NCBI GenBank assembly: GCA_024640315.1
Contig: JAHEFF010000032.1
Span: 1 to 39,192, forward strand
Origin: Woeseiaceae bacterium
GTDB taxonomy: Bacteria; Pseudomonadota; Gammaproteobacteria; Steroidobacterales; Woeseiaceae
Reading direction: 5' to 3'
Length of the DNA stretch: 39,192 nucleotides
The position numbers and the translations under genes were made by a program. The notes under the pieces are model-generated. The model was not told where the DNA came from and did no database searches. It was given only the letters and a program-made list of their open reading frames with translations. Below are positions 1 through 8,855 of this stretch, one piece after another. Within the stretch, counting starts at the first letter, position 1. Each line of letters begins with the position of its first letter.

Positions 1-1419
1 GGGAAGGTATTGCTCAAATAACCGGGGCGTCTTCTCAGGCGGGTTTCTCAGGTTCAGGTCGTCTTTTTCGGCAAATTCGAGATATTCCCTGAAGCCGGCC
101 GATTCATCCAGCAACGCGCGGCCGGCTCCGGTCGGACGTTTAAGAATAATGGCGAAAACAATCAACGTAACCACCATCAAAGCAATAGTCATGAACACGA
201 AAAAGCCCACCCCCAGGAAAAGCGCGATCACCGATGAAGCTAATCCCAGTATCAAGGCTGGAAAATTAAGGGCGGCGTTCGTGATGAAATATTTCCTGTA
301 GTAATCAAATTTCAGCGAGCGTTCGTGAGCCTCTTTCGCCCCGCCAATGATTTCGTGATTCTCATCGATCAAAATGACTGAGTCCTGGCCGAAGAACAAT
401 GCGTCATGCAATTCCTTCTCCCCTGTCGCAAGCTTGGGCGCATCGTGTCCAGGGTCCAGCCGATGCAAAGTATGCTCATCGTCGTCATTTTCAATTCGCA
501 AGTAGCCCTTTACCGCCAGGCTGACGACTCCAGCCGTCATGGTTTCATTGTCGTAACCCATGTTTTCGATGTAACGCAGCGACGCGGGTGAAAAACCCTC
601 CGGTGGCTCATAGCGAGTAAATACGACGCCCGGCTCAGGATCCTTGCCGTACTTCTGCCATACCGGAATGTAGTAGCCGAGCATCGCGGTAAGACCGGCC
701 AGGGCGACCAGAAGGTTCACGTTGTCGGAAAGCAGCCAGATAAATTTCTGCAGACCGCTCGGCTCCACAACAAATCCTTTGGCCCAGCGTACGGAAATCG
801 AAAAATTCTCGTTCAACCCGAGCTGTCGGGTCGCACGGAACTCCGGTCGACCCGATTCGCCTAAGGATGCAGATGCAGCTTCCGTGCTCCCGTAGGGACC
901 CTGCCAGGCGGCGATTTCGATCGAACCAGGTGGCACATCAAAGCCCAACGTCACCGTGGCGCTGGCCTGATCGATGGGAAATGCCCAGCCATCGCCAGAG
1001 ACGTTCCACCAAAGCTCATCCTTATCAGGAAAATAACCGAGCATTCGGCCTGCCTCATAGCGGAAAACGTAGGTGTGCTCGCCACTCTCCAGGAACCGAT
1101 CGGATTTGCCAAAATAGGTACGTACGCCGTTACGGTATTTCTCTGAATTAAAGGTCTCGGGCAATCCGTTTCTTGTCACACTTTTCGGTTCGTACAAGAC
1201 CTCGAAATCATTGCCGAACCGGTCCTCGTAGTCCGTCGGGTAGTCGCGATAGATACCGCGACGAATCTGATTACCTTCCGCTCGAACGCGAATGGTTTCG
1301 GTCACCTCCATCCAGCCGTCTGCGCGAATCAATATGTCACTGTGATAGCCAAGAATGCGTTCATCTGCGGTCGACGTTCCAGCGATAAACAGCAGCAGCC
1401 AAAGACACGCTCGCCTCAT
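1..1419 (-). CDS. DUF2207 family membrane protein (YciQ-like), partial at the window edge
   Basis: The reading frame is open from the ATG at 1419 to the window edge, about 473 codons, so the C-terminus is missing. The N-terminus is a signal peptide (MRRACLWLLLFIAG), followed by an extracytoplasmic beta-rich domain with the family-typical RRGIYRDYPT segment near residue 50. A membrane segment follows (DNVNLLVALAGLTAMLGYY), then a cytoplasmic stretch with YEPPEGFSPASLRYI, and two further hydrophobic helices. This order is that of DUF2207 proteins, whose function is unknown. The ATG overlaps the TGA of the lemA-like gene (ATGA), so the two are probably translationally coupled. LemA and DUF2207 are frequent neighbours. 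Family assignment is firm; function is not known. Confidence 0.85.
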   Translation of the reverse strand, partial: MRRACLWLLLFIAGTSTADERILGYHSDILIRADGWMEVTETIRVRAEGNQIRRGIYRDYPTDYEDRFGNDFEVLYEPKSVTRNGLPETFNSEKYRNGVRTYFGKSDRFLESGEHTYVFRYEAGRMLGYFPDKDELWWNVSGDGWAFPIDQASATVTLGFDVPPGSIEIAAWQGPYGSTEAASASLGESGRPEFRATRQLGLNENFSISVRWAKGFVVEPSGLQKFIWLLSDNVNLLVALAGLTAMLGYYIPVWQKYGKDPEPGVVFTRYEPPEGFSPASLRYIENMGYDNETMTAGVVSLAVKGYLRIENDDDEHTLHRLDPGHDAPKLATGEKELHDALFFGQDSVILIDENHEIIGGAKEAHERSLKFDYYRKYFITNAALNFPALILGLASSVIALFLGVGFFVFMTIALMVVTLIVFAIILKRPTGAGRALLDESAGFREYLEFAEKDDLNLRNPPEKTPRLFEQYLP

Positions 1420-1982
1420 TCCACAGAACCGAAATCAACCAGCGGAACATTTGCCGCTTCGTCGGACGACTTTTGATAAAACTCGCGCGGGCTGAAATTA
1501 AACGCTCCCGCAATCATGTTATTAGGTACCGTTTCGACACGCGTGTTGAATTGCCGAACCGCGCCATTGTAAAAACGCCGGGCAAATTGCAGGTAGTTTT
1601 CAGTTTCAGCGAGCTCGACCTGGAGGTTGAGGAAATTTTCGTTCGCCTTGAGATCCGGATAGTCCTCGGCGACTGCGATCAGACGCTGAATCCCTTTGTC
1701 GAGCTCTTCCTCCTTACGACCGAGCTCGTCAAGCTTGCTACCTCCGGCTAGCTGCACTGCTTCGGCCCGCAAGGTCGTTACCGCCTCAAGCGTTGCCTTT
1801 TCATAGCCGGCATATTGATCAACAGCCTTGACCAGCCGGGGTATCAGGTCATGGCGTCGCTGCAGCTGAACATCAATGTCACTCCATGCTGCATCCACGC
1901 GATTACGATCCTGGACCAGCCGGTTATAGAGGACCGCAACCAGCGTGATCAGGATAAAAAAGACTGTGAGGAACGGAATCAT
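1416..1982 (-). CDS. lemA: LemA family protein
   Basis: This 188-residue protein has one N-terminal membrane helix (MIPFLTVFFILITLVAVLY) followed by the LemA signature: VDAAWSDIDVQLQRRHDLIP, then the long helical hairpin ending in NFSPREFY. The length is normal for the family. A longer frame runs upstream to 2111, but its first 43 residues are antisense-like and overlap the MOSC gene. I chose 1982 because this ATG overlaps the upstream TGA (ATGA) and begins directly with the membrane anchor. LemA proteins are membrane-anchored coiled-coil proteins of poorly defined role. The gene sits between the MOSC and DUF2207 genes in a tightly overlapped operon. Confidence 0.9.
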   Translation of the reverse strand: MIPFLTVFFILITLVAVLYNRLVQDRNRVDAAWSDIDVQLQRRHDLIPRLVKAVDQYAGYEKATLEAVTTLRAEAVQLAGGSKLDELGRKEEELDKGIQRLIAVAEDYPDLKANENFLNLQVELAETENYLQFARRFYNGAVRQFNTRVETVPNNMIAGAFNFSPREFYQKSSDEAANVPLVDFGSVE

Positions 1983-2416
1983 TCGATAACGGTTACGGTA
2001 TCGCCAACGGTAACCGTGCCACCCTGTAGCACTTCGCAACCTGCGCCGCCACGCCAGTCCGGCTGCAACGCATCTGTAAGGCCCGGCACCTGCTCGTCCA
2101 TGCGTGAGCACGGGTTGATTTCAATGGTTGTTCGCAACCGCACATCGCCAATAGCGACAATTCGACCGGCCTCCTTCGGCAAATCGAAGTCTTCAATGAA
2201 GAGATTGGCGCGACGCGTCGTCCATGGCGCTTCCTGGCCAATATCAGCGCAGGCAGCCTGCCAGTCGCGGGCTGATAACAAGGTCACCTGTCGGTCACCG
2301 GGCTTGCCACGAGAGTCGTTTGCGACACCGGTTTTAGCGCTTATTTGCGCCGACTCGAGAGTTTCCATTGGTGCGCGCTTCTTCTCACGACGCGCTATGC
2401 CTGCCAAACGTCCCAT
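1979..2416 (-). CDS. MOSC domain-containing protein
   Basis: This is a 145-residue single-domain protein. It shows the MOSC pattern: GVANDSRGKPGDRQVTLLS near residues 30-48, RRANLFIEDFDLP, RIVAIGDVRLRTT, then ALQPDWRGGAGCEVLQGG with the conserved cysteine, and a C-terminal GDTVTV strand. MOSC domains bind or transfer sulfur in molybdenum-cofactor-related or detoxification reactions; small stand-alone members have no agreed substrate. A GGAGG Shine-Dalgarno sequence lies 5-6 bases before the ATG at 2416. It is the first gene of a three-gene operon with lemA and the DUF2207 gene, joined by ATGA overlaps. The functional link between them is unclear. Confidence 0.85.
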   Translation of the reverse strand: MGRLAGIARREKKRAPMETLESAQISAKTGVANDSRGKPGDRQVTLLSARDWQAACADIGQEAPWTTRRANLFIEDFDLPKEAGRIVAIGDVRLRTTIEINPCSRMDEQVPGLTDALQPDWRGGAGCEVLQGGTVTVGDTVTVIE

Positions 2417-2462
2417 GCTGCCTCCGATCCTTGTGCAAAGGAGACATTGTAACGGCTTGACG

Positions 2463-2536
2463 AAAAGGGGTCAGAAAAAAAGGGGTCAGACACCTTTTAC
2501 CGATAATGCCGGTAAAAGGTGTCTGACCCCTTTTTT
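2463..2536. repeat. 27-bp perfect inverted repeat with GGGGTCAGACACC core; terminator-like
   Basis: Positions 2476-2502 and 2510-2536 are perfect reverse complements separated by a 7-base loop (ATAATGC). The core is GGGGTCAGACACCTTTT. An extra partial copy (AAAAGGGGTCAG, 2463-2474) precedes it as a direct repeat. It begins 10 bases past the stop of the DUF3570 gene, and its flanks end in a T run on both strands, so it could terminate transcription. The GGGGTCAGACACC core resembles dispersed REP-like repeats that I associate with RAYT transposases; that link is from memory and cannot be tested here. Confidence 0.75.
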
Positions 2537-2546
2537 CGCCGACTTT

Positions 2547-3854
2547 CTAATACCAGAAGGAGAAGAACACCTGTAGTACGGTTGCATCGAGCGCGTAGAA
2601 CGGCTCACTGCCCAGCGGATTGCCCGTGGACATGTCACGAAATTCTTTGTAGTCGACCTGCAGGTAATCCAGCGAGACGTTGACGGTTCCCTTGTCGATG
2701 AAGTTCCAGCCATCACTGATAAATTCATAGGCCGCAGAGAGCTTGACTGTTGAACTCCGCAGCGGACTCAACTCTTTGTCGCGGCCCCGAAAATTAGTGG
2801 CCTCCGAACGTGCGAAGAGATCACGGAAGAAATGAGCTCCGGTCTGGTCATGATAACGATACTTCGCCGTAAACGTGAAATCCCGCCACGGATGTATATA
2901 TGAAATCGAACCGGTGTGCGATTCGATATCCCAGGTATCGATAAAGTACCGGTACTGCGCCTCAAGTGCTGCACGATATGGCAGGAAGTACTTGGCGCGT
3001 ATACCAACTGCATTCGTCGTTCGCGTTCTTGGGTAGAGTTCGGGCTCAAAACTGTAGCCGACCGGACTGTCCGGATCGAAATATCGGACCGAGCGATATG
3101 GATTATTCAGAAAACCTTCGTCGGTAATCACCTCAACGTTCAGTGCCGTGATCATGTTTCGCGTCAGAATCTGAGTGAGACCGATTCCATACGTTTGCCG
3201 AGTGTTGTCGCGGAAGAAAGTCGGGTCATCCGAACGGCGAACCGTATCATCGCCATAGGCGTAGCTTAGCGTGAGCGTCGTCAGCGAACCAAACATGTCT
3301 TGGGCCAATGACAGGCTGTAGGTGTTCGCGTCAAAATCCGACTCGACACTATTCGTATAACCCATTGACATCGTCGTGTTGCCACGCAGGTAGTCCGCGG
3401 AGAGCGAATACTGAGTTCGCTCTTCGGTATATGGACTTGCAGTGGTAATCACATCGATCGAAGCGGAGCTAACCATGTCGACATAGTAGTTGGCCGACAA
3501 TGAAACGCTTTTGCCAACCGACTTCCTGACCAGCACGGAAGGCCCGTCAATGGTGACTCCACCACCGTCATAGCGGTGATAAAGAAAGTCGGTACGATCT
3601 TCCGGCAAAACGCTGGCGAACGCAGCCTGGCTGAGGCCAAGCAGCGCGAGTACAGCAAACAGCTTGCGACAAGAAGATTTGGAATCGGAAGAAGTGCGCT
3701 CACGACGAATCCAGTGCCGTAGTGAGGATGGCTCAAATACGGGCGAGACGCGGCAAAAGCAGGCGAGGAAGCCCTGTGTACGCGACACGTCTGCCGCTTC
3801 GCGCCCCCGCCTTCCGAAAGTTGCCATTAAGAGTTGTCGTGCCGTCCGAGTCAT
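2547..3854 (-). CDS. DUF3570 family outer-membrane beta-barrel protein
   Basis: This protein of up to 435 residues has an internal signal-peptide-like stretch (CRKLFAVLALLGLSQAAFA, about residues 62-80), then VLPEDRTDFLYHRYDGGGVT, which is typical of the start of the mature DUF3570 protein. The rest is alternating beta strands with many aromatic residues and ends in VFFSFWY, a terminal aromatic as in outer-membrane barrels. DUF3570 genes commonly follow a DUF4266 lipoprotein gene, exactly as here (14-base gap). The start is doubtful: the first 60 residues are poor and none of the possible starts has a clear ribosome-binding site. It is the last gene of the minus-strand operon and ends at the inverted repeat. 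Function is unknown. Confidence 0.85.
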   Translation of the reverse strand: MTRTARQLLMATFGRRGREAADVSRTQGFLACFCRVSPVFEPSSLRHWIRRERTSSDSKSSCRKLFAVLALLGLSQAAFASVLPEDRTDFLYHRYDGGGVTIDGPSVLVRKSVGKSVSLSANYYVDMVSSASIDVITTASPYTEERTQYSLSADYLRGNTTMSMGYTNSVESDFDANTYSLSLAQDMFGSLTTLTLSYAYGDDTVRRSDDPTFFRDNTRQTYGIGLTQILTRNMITALNVEVITDEGFLNNPYRSVRYFDPDSPVGYSFEPELYPRTRTTNAVGIRAKYFLPYRAALEAQYRYFIDTWDIESHTGSISYIHPWRDFTFTAKYRYHDQTGAHFFRDLFARSEATNFRGRDKELSPLRSSTVKLSAAYEFISDGWNFIDKGTVNVSLDYLQVDYKEFRDMSTGNPLGSEPFYALDATVLQVFFSFWY

Positions 3855-3868
3855 TGTAGTCGCGCTTC

Positions 3869-4105
3869 TTAGTTACAGCCACAGCCGCCGCCGGCGGTGC
3901 CTTCACCGCCACGAGCCCCTTCGCGAGCTTCGTAGACGTGATAGATGTATGAGCTGGAGACCGGGTTCATATCGAGAAACATGATGGGGTCCGCCAACCG
4001 ATCGCGTTCATATGGCTTGACCCACGGCTCTATGCTCGAGCAGCCCGACAGGGCTGCAAGCGCGATCATGGGCAATAATATTCGTGCTATCAGTCGCTTT
4101 TTCAT
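3869..4105 (-). CDS. DUF4266 lipoprotein with Gly/Cys-rich C-terminus
   Basis: This is a 78-residue lipoprotein. It has a signal peptide ending in the lipobox LSGC, then SSIEPWVKPYERDRLADPIM, the family hallmark, and a glycine-rich tail ending GGGCGCN. The start at 4105 was preferred over the ATG at 4111 because GGAG lies 7 bases before it. Its partner, the DUF3570 barrel, is immediately downstream, which is a recurring pair in Gram-negative genomes. The lipoprotein is predicted to face the periplasm. The two terminal cysteines in a flexible glycine tail could bind metal or form a disulfide, but this is inference; the family has no assigned function. Confidence 0.88.
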   Translation of the reverse strand: MKKRLIARILLPMIALAALSGCSSIEPWVKPYERDRLADPIMFLDMNPVSSSYIYHVYEAREGARGGEGTAGGGCGCN

Positions 4106-4157
4106 GCTCATTCTCCAAGCATATCGCGGCGAATCACTGTCGAATGTGATCCCTGCC

Positions 4158-4841
4158 TCAGAAGAAGACCGTCACGCCCAGCGAACCCTCAAGGTTGTGG
4201 GCAGTCTTCTCTTCGCCAAGAAGATCGATATCGAAAAGGTGATCGCGAAAATCCACGTGCATTGCAATCGAATCTGTCAAGAGAAAACGATATCCCGCGC
4301 CAAAGTTGACCGTGAACCGGTCGTCGCCGGCAAACCTGGTCGAACCGAGGCCGGCGCTGATGTACAACGCAGAGTTGTAAGCGCGCCCTTCGCCGATAAA
4401 TGACTCCCCTGGCAGGATGTTGTAGCCAACATTGACGTTGTAATAAGTCAGTTTGCGTTCGCTATCTGACAGGAGCGGCGCTCCACCGCTCAAAATCTCA
4501 AAACTGGTAAGACCGCCTTCCGATTGGCCAACGCTGCCCTCAACGAAAAAGCCCTCGGTTACGTGATAAGCGATCCTTGCGCCGTAGACGACATTGGAGC
4601 CGAAGTCCTCGATGCTCAGGACGCCTATGAATGCGCCTATTTCAAAGTCTTCAGAGTCGATATCCGGCTCACGGATTTCGCGTCTTTCGACCTCGGGCTC
4701 AATCACCTGGCCCGCGGGAATCTCGGCCGGCGGAGGCGTTTCTTCCTCACCAAATCCGAACAGGTTCTTCGTCGCAGCACATCCCGAAAGCCCGAAGGCC
4801 AGCAATGTACTCAGAAAAAGAATGCGAAACCGACTTTCCAT
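4158..4841 (-). CDS. Outer-membrane beta-barrel lipoprotein
   Basis: This 227-residue protein starts with a lipoprotein signal (lipobox LSGC at about residues 18-21), an acidic proline-rich linker (GEEETPPPAEIPAG), and a compact barrel-like domain. The barrel strands include IGAFIGVLSIEDFGSNVVYG, FFVEGSVGQS and NFGAGYRFLLTDSIAMHVD, with a terminal VTVFF. It resembles the small outer-membrane beta-barrel domain described first in myxobacteria and then in proteobacteria; this match is by memory of the pattern. GAGGAAGTAGAGGA directly before the ATG is a strong ribosome-binding site. Its start lies 31 bases inside the upstream SH3-barrel gene. Two adjacent barrels of similar size suggest paired or duplicated envelope components. 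Confidence 0.8.
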   Translation of the reverse strand: MESRFRILFLSTLLAFGLSGCAATKNLFGFGEEETPPPAEIPAGQVIEPEVERREIREPDIDSEDFEIGAFIGVLSIEDFGSNVVYGARIAYHVTEGFFVEGSVGQSEGGLTSFEILSGGAPLLSDSERKLTYYNVNVGYNILPGESFIGEGRAYNSALYISAGLGSTRFAGDDRFTVNFGAGYRFLLTDSIAMHVDFRDHLFDIDLLGEEKTAHNLEGSLGVTVFF

Positions 4842-5605
4842 TCCTCTACTTCCTCGTTGTCGTCGCGACTGGTAAATACCACATAGCTCTTAAACTCAGC
4901 TCTCAGGATGAAGCGGCGTGTTGCGTAAACACGGAAGCCGGCACCTGCATGAGCAATCTGGTCCGTACGATCCTCGCCCTGAACGATTGTCGGCTTCGGC
5001 TCGGTGTGGATTATTCCAGTGCCAAGCGTGAAAAACGGTGAAATCCTCCAATCGGGCCAGGTTTCGTGGGTTAAGTTAACACTGCCCATCCAGCCGTTCG
5101 AAAAATTTCCCAAAATCTGTGAACCCCATACCTCTATTGAGACATTCGGGTTGATTGAGTACGCACCGTAGATGGAAACGACGTTCGCGCCACCGAAATC
5201 ACCGGCCAGTCCGCCGACCTCCCAGGGTGCGTCCGTGAAGTCCGTCTGGCTTGCCTCAGCAAACTCGATCGGCGTACCGGCAGGCTGCAAAGTACGTTCC
5301 ATCTGGGCGCGGTCGACCCATCCTTCGGTACCGTTGCCGGCGCGAATCTTGAACCAGTCTGTGCGGCGCATGACAATATCAATGTCTTCGCCACGGTCGA
5401 CCACATGGAATACGGGGTACCCGCGACCGGGCCCGGTATGCATTTCCAGGTAGGGATCGGCCACCGAAACCGATCTGTATTCTTCGGCGGCCTGAGCAAT
5501 TGCGCTGGTCGGGGTCTGGGTCAGTATGACGGCCAGAACCGTGACTATGAGCGCGTTAATTGATCGGGACGTCGAACGGGTTGTTGTAATATTGCGCTCC
5601 AACAT
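4811..5605 (-). CDS. SH3-domain protein with C-terminal outer-membrane barrel
   Basis: This protein is about 264 residues long. After a signal peptide (INALIVTVLAVILTQTPTSAIAQA) comes a bacterial SH3 domain: YLEMHTGPGRGYPVFHVVDRGE, then DWFKIRAGNGTEGWVDRAQM. A barrel-like domain follows with strands such as NVSIEVWGSQILGNFSNG and ISPFFTLGTGIIHTEPKP, ending KVGFAFFF. I chose the ATG at 5605; a TTG at 5620 also exists. Either start overlaps the end of the diheme lipoprotein gene by roughly 50-65 bases. SH3 domains of this type often bind cell-wall peptides, so it may link the outer membrane with peptidoglycan. That role is inferred. Confidence 0.8.
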   Translation of the reverse strand: MLERNITTTRSTSRSINALIVTVLAVILTQTPTSAIAQAAEEYRSVSVADPYLEMHTGPGRGYPVFHVVDRGEDIDIVMRRTDWFKIRAGNGTEGWVDRAQMERTLQPAGTPIEFAEASQTDFTDAPWEVGGLAGDFGGANVVSIYGAYSINPNVSIEVWGSQILGNFSNGWMGSVNLTHETWPDWRISPFFTLGTGIIHTEPKPTIVQGEDRTDQIAHAGAGFRVYATRRFILRAEFKSYVVFTSRDDNEEVEEWKVGFAFFF

Positions 5606-8285
5606 CCAACCATTCCGCAATTAAGCGTTTCTCCGCGTCTGACAAATACCCTTCGTGTGTGCCACCCGCATCGAAACGTGAAAAAAACGTATTCGAGAAA
5701 TTGGCACCTACAGCGCTCATGGATGGATTCACATTGACCGTATCCAGTATCGGATTGCCCATAGCATCCGTACCGGTTACGACCTGTGTATCCACCAAAG
5801 CTCCATTATTTAATTCCTGCTGATCGTCGTTGAACAACAGTTCACGATAACTGTTGAACTGGTCTGGCTCATCGGGCGACAAGCCGTCTGCCAAATCAAG
5901 CTGCCCTGCCGGAACACGCACTACGCCAGCCGCATCGAGCGGTGAGTGGCAGTTGGTGCAGGTGTTCGACAATGGCAGCATCGTGACCGGATCGACGACC
6001 GGCAAACCGGTTACCGGGTCAAGGATTGGCCGGCCCGCTGACCATAGCGGGTGAATATGTGTCTCGTAGTTAATGACGATGCGACAATTCGGCGCCCATG
6101 CCTGAGTAATACAGTTGACCGACGTAGGCGGCGCAGTCGTCAGGTCGACATATTCATACGAGAAAGACGGATCTGCGAGACGTCCAGCCTTGACCTCGTC
6201 CGTCCAGACATCCTGGTACTCGATGTCAATCGACGGTTCGATCGATGAGCAGGGAGCCAGTGTGTCGGCACAACTGATGCGTGCTCGGACCTCGGCCATC
6301 GTTTCACCAACGTCGCCAACGTAGAGTGAGTCAACGGTATTCGAATTGAACGATGCACCCGGCATCTGGGCGCCGGCATACGCCGAATCGAACGCATCAT
6401 AACGGCCGTGTGACAGTCCGCCCTGCGGAATGTGGCAACCGTTACATTGCAGGTATTGTCCGGGGCGTAGCTGAATCCAGTTCTGGTGACGCGGTGAAGC
6501 AACCAGTCGCCGGCCATTGGCATCGAGGACGCTGACCTGAAGCGCTGTGTTCGCCGGCACTTTCACCATGGCAGAACCATCGGGTTCGACCATTGTGTAG
6601 CCAACGATCTCCTTCATACCCAGGTTGCGGATTCGCCCGAAAGCGGTGTTATCCAGGTCGAGAATATCCTCGTCCGGCAGCGACACTGCCTTCACGATAC
6701 GCAGGAACCGGGCGGGTCGCTGGTCTGCTGTGGCCTGGGCCGGATCCGCAATCGCATCGATATCGAGCGCTGCGGTTCCATCGAAATCGTAAACACTTCG
6801 GATGTGGATGACGGCCTCGCCACTGGTGACGAGATCGGGACCAACGTCGAATCGGTAATCGGTGTCCAGAATGGTTGGCGGCACCGGACGCGGGTCTGCC
6901 GCGACCACCTCGGTAAACATGAAACCTTCCTCAGGCGGCACGACCGGCTGCTGCGTCTCGTCGCGAGGATCGTACATCCAGATGCCATAAAGTGGGTCGG
7001 CTTCTTCGTATAACGTGTTCAGCAAGTTCACATCTGTACACGGGTAGTAAATGATCGTCTCCGGCGGCGGCGGATTCAGCGGATCAATGATGTCGCGCAA
7101 TCTGCACTGACTCCAGCTCACCAGCATGCGACCCGTGCCGTCCTGGATCGGGAATACGGAGGTGTAACGACCGCCCTGAGAAACCTCGCCCGGAACGGTT
7201 GTTACGTCAACGACCGTCGCACGCTGCTGCGCGGGGCCGGCCATACCGGGGTTGTCTTTGGTCGGCTGAGTATTTTCAAGATACGTCGGTGTATCGATCG
7301 TAATGATGTCACCACCGCCGTTGGTATTCGTGAACGGACGAATCAGCGCCATGATAGTGCCGTCTTCCAATTCCCGCGGCTGCGTGAATTGAATGACCTG
7401 CCCACCGCTGCCGGTGTCATGACTATTCTGCCCGTACAACATTTCGAGTTGTGAGCCGTCCGGGTTCATGCGGTAGAGGTTTATGGCGTCGTTGCCACCC
7501 GCATGGTCCCAGCGGCTGAATACGACCTGACCATTCGACAGCACAGCCGGATCCATATCATGACTCTGGTTGAAAGAAACCTGCTCAATATTGCTTCCAT
7601 CAGAATCCATAACGTGCAACAGGAAGGCTGGCTCATTGCCGTCTTCGTCAAAGGCCTCAAATGCCTGCTTGTTTTCATCAAGCAGCACAGCCTTCGAACG
7701 GAGCTGCCGAGTCGACGAAAAGATAATGCGTCCATCCGGAAGATAGTGCGGCGCGATGTCGTGACCGATATCGGCGGTCAGATCAGACGGAATCACGCGT
7801 CGCAGCGCACGCGTCGCAAAAACGTATTCCCAGATATTCCAGGTCGGCTGATTCTCGTCGTCGATATTAATGTTCAAGTCGACAGGGCTGCGCATGGCAA
7901 ATACAACAGCACTGCCATCGAATGCGATCTCGACATCACGAATAGCGCCGAGGCCCTGCGTCACGTCACCGGTCACATTGATGGCCGGAGAGCTGGATGA
8001 TGCTCGATCCTTCACATAGAGGTCTGCACCAAAATCGAACGTGATGAGCTCGCGCAGGTCCGTCTGAACCAGCATGCCGTCATCTTCATCAAAAATCAGT
8101 GGAGTCTTGATGTAAGCAATTGGAAAATCGATGACAATCGGGTCAGGCCGCTGGCCGTTACCAATTTGCACGCCCTGGTTCGCACCATCACATGCAAAGA
8201 GCGCACACGAAGCTACCAGCAATGCGACTGAGCGCACTACCTTCACTATGGGTCCATCCGTTTTAATTCGTGCCAGCATATTCAT
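5556..8285 (-). CDS. Diheme beta-propeller lipoprotein, HzsA-like
   Basis: This 909-residue protein has a lipoprotein signal (lipobox LFAC, then DGANQ). The N-terminal half carries TolB/PD40-type propeller repeats (DGRIIFSSTRQ, LLHVMDSDGSNIEQVSFN, NGQVVFSRWDHAGG, INLYRMNPDGSQLEM). The C-terminal half has two c-type heme motifs, CNGCH at 614-618 and CTNCH at 776-780. This layout matches the family named after the alpha subunit of hydrazine synthase (HzsA), but most relatives occur in organisms without anammox, so hydrazine chemistry should not be assumed. It is the first gene of the five-gene envelope operon. GAGG lies 9 bases before the ATG. Likely a surface or periplasmic redox protein; the substrate is unknown. 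Confidence 0.85.
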   Translation of the reverse strand: MNMLARIKTDGPIVKVVRSVALLVASCALFACDGANQGVQIGNGQRPDPIVIDFPIAYIKTPLIFDEDDGMLVQTDLRELITFDFGADLYVKDRASSSSPAINVTGDVTQGLGAIRDVEIAFDGSAVVFAMRSPVDLNINIDDENQPTWNIWEYVFATRALRRVIPSDLTADIGHDIAPHYLPDGRIIFSSTRQLRSKAVLLDENKQAFEAFDEDGNEPAFLLHVMDSDGSNIEQVSFNQSHDMDPAVLSNGQVVFSRWDHAGGNDAINLYRMNPDGSQLEMLYGQNSHDTGSGGQVIQFTQPRELEDGTIMALIRPFTNTNGGGDIITIDTPTYLENTQPTKDNPGMAGPAQQRATVVDVTTVPGEVSQGGRYTSVFPIQDGTGRMLVSWSQCRLRDIIDPLNPPPPETIIYYPCTDVNLLNTLYEEADPLYGIWMYDPRDETQQPVVPPEEGFMFTEVVAADPRPVPPTILDTDYRFDVGPDLVTSGEAVIHIRSVYDFDGTAALDIDAIADPAQATADQRPARFLRIVKAVSLPDEDILDLDNTAFGRIRNLGMKEIVGYTMVEPDGSAMVKVPANTALQVSVLDANGRRLVASPRHQNWIQLRPGQYLQCNGCHIPQGGLSHGRYDAFDSAYAGAQMPGASFNSNTVDSLYVGDVGETMAEVRARISCADTLAPCSSIEPSIDIEYQDVWTDEVKAGRLADPSFSYEYVDLTTAPPTSVNCITQAWAPNCRIVINYETHIHPLWSAGRPILDPVTGLPVVDPVTMLPLSNTCTNCHSPLDAAGVVRVPAGQLDLADGLSPDEPDQFNSYRELLFNDDQQELNNGALVDTQVVTGTDAMGNPILDTVNVNPSMSAVGANFSNTFFSRFDAGGTHEGYLSDAEKRLIAEWLDVGAQYYNNPFDVPIN

Positions 8286-8836
8286 AGCTATTACCTCAAC
8301 AACAGCAAAAGGGACTCCGTTCCTTCAGCCGTTTGACTGTCAGGTGCGCACTACTCCACTCGTTGGTACAGCCTGCAATAGTGGACGTGTAGCGCATGAC
8401 ATACCGTTAACGCGATCACAAATAGGGTCGCGGCTTAACATCAGTTTAATAAAGGAAAATTTGCAATGTAATGTGTGAAAAGAGCGACAGTACGCAAAGT
8501 CAAATATCGCTTTTTTGCACCACTAACCGTTGCCGATGTTTCTTTTGTGAATCAATCGAGCCACTTTTTCCTTTCGTACCCTTCTGACACACGAGATCTT
8601 TTTGAACCTGGTTCCACACAACTGCAAAATTGCGGAGACCGAAAACATTGCGTGAAAACGTTTTGAGACACGGTTCACATTTCTGAAAAGGTCGATGCAG
8701 AGGAAAAACGTTTTTCAGTGTCTGCACATGGCAATCCTGTCTGCCTTCCGCGACAGCCCCGACCTCGTTAACAATCAACGGTTTAAGCAATAACGCGCCA
8801 AACCTGTGCGAAACAAACGACAATGACTTGACATAT

Positions 8837-8855
8837 AGCAACGTCGGTCGTTGCT
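8837..8855. repeat. Inverted repeat AGCAACG-N5-CGTTGCT
   Basis: Two perfect 7-base arms are separated by TCGGT, just downstream of a TTGACA hexamer (8828-8833). The geometry fits a dimeric repressor operator. No matching -10 element at the usual distance was found, so the promoter is not proven. Confidence 0.4.

Noticed and set aside
1815..2576. A 253-codon plus-strand frame over the lemA-like and MOSC genes
   Set aside because: It is antisense to two well-supported genes, has no family features and runs into the inverted repeat.
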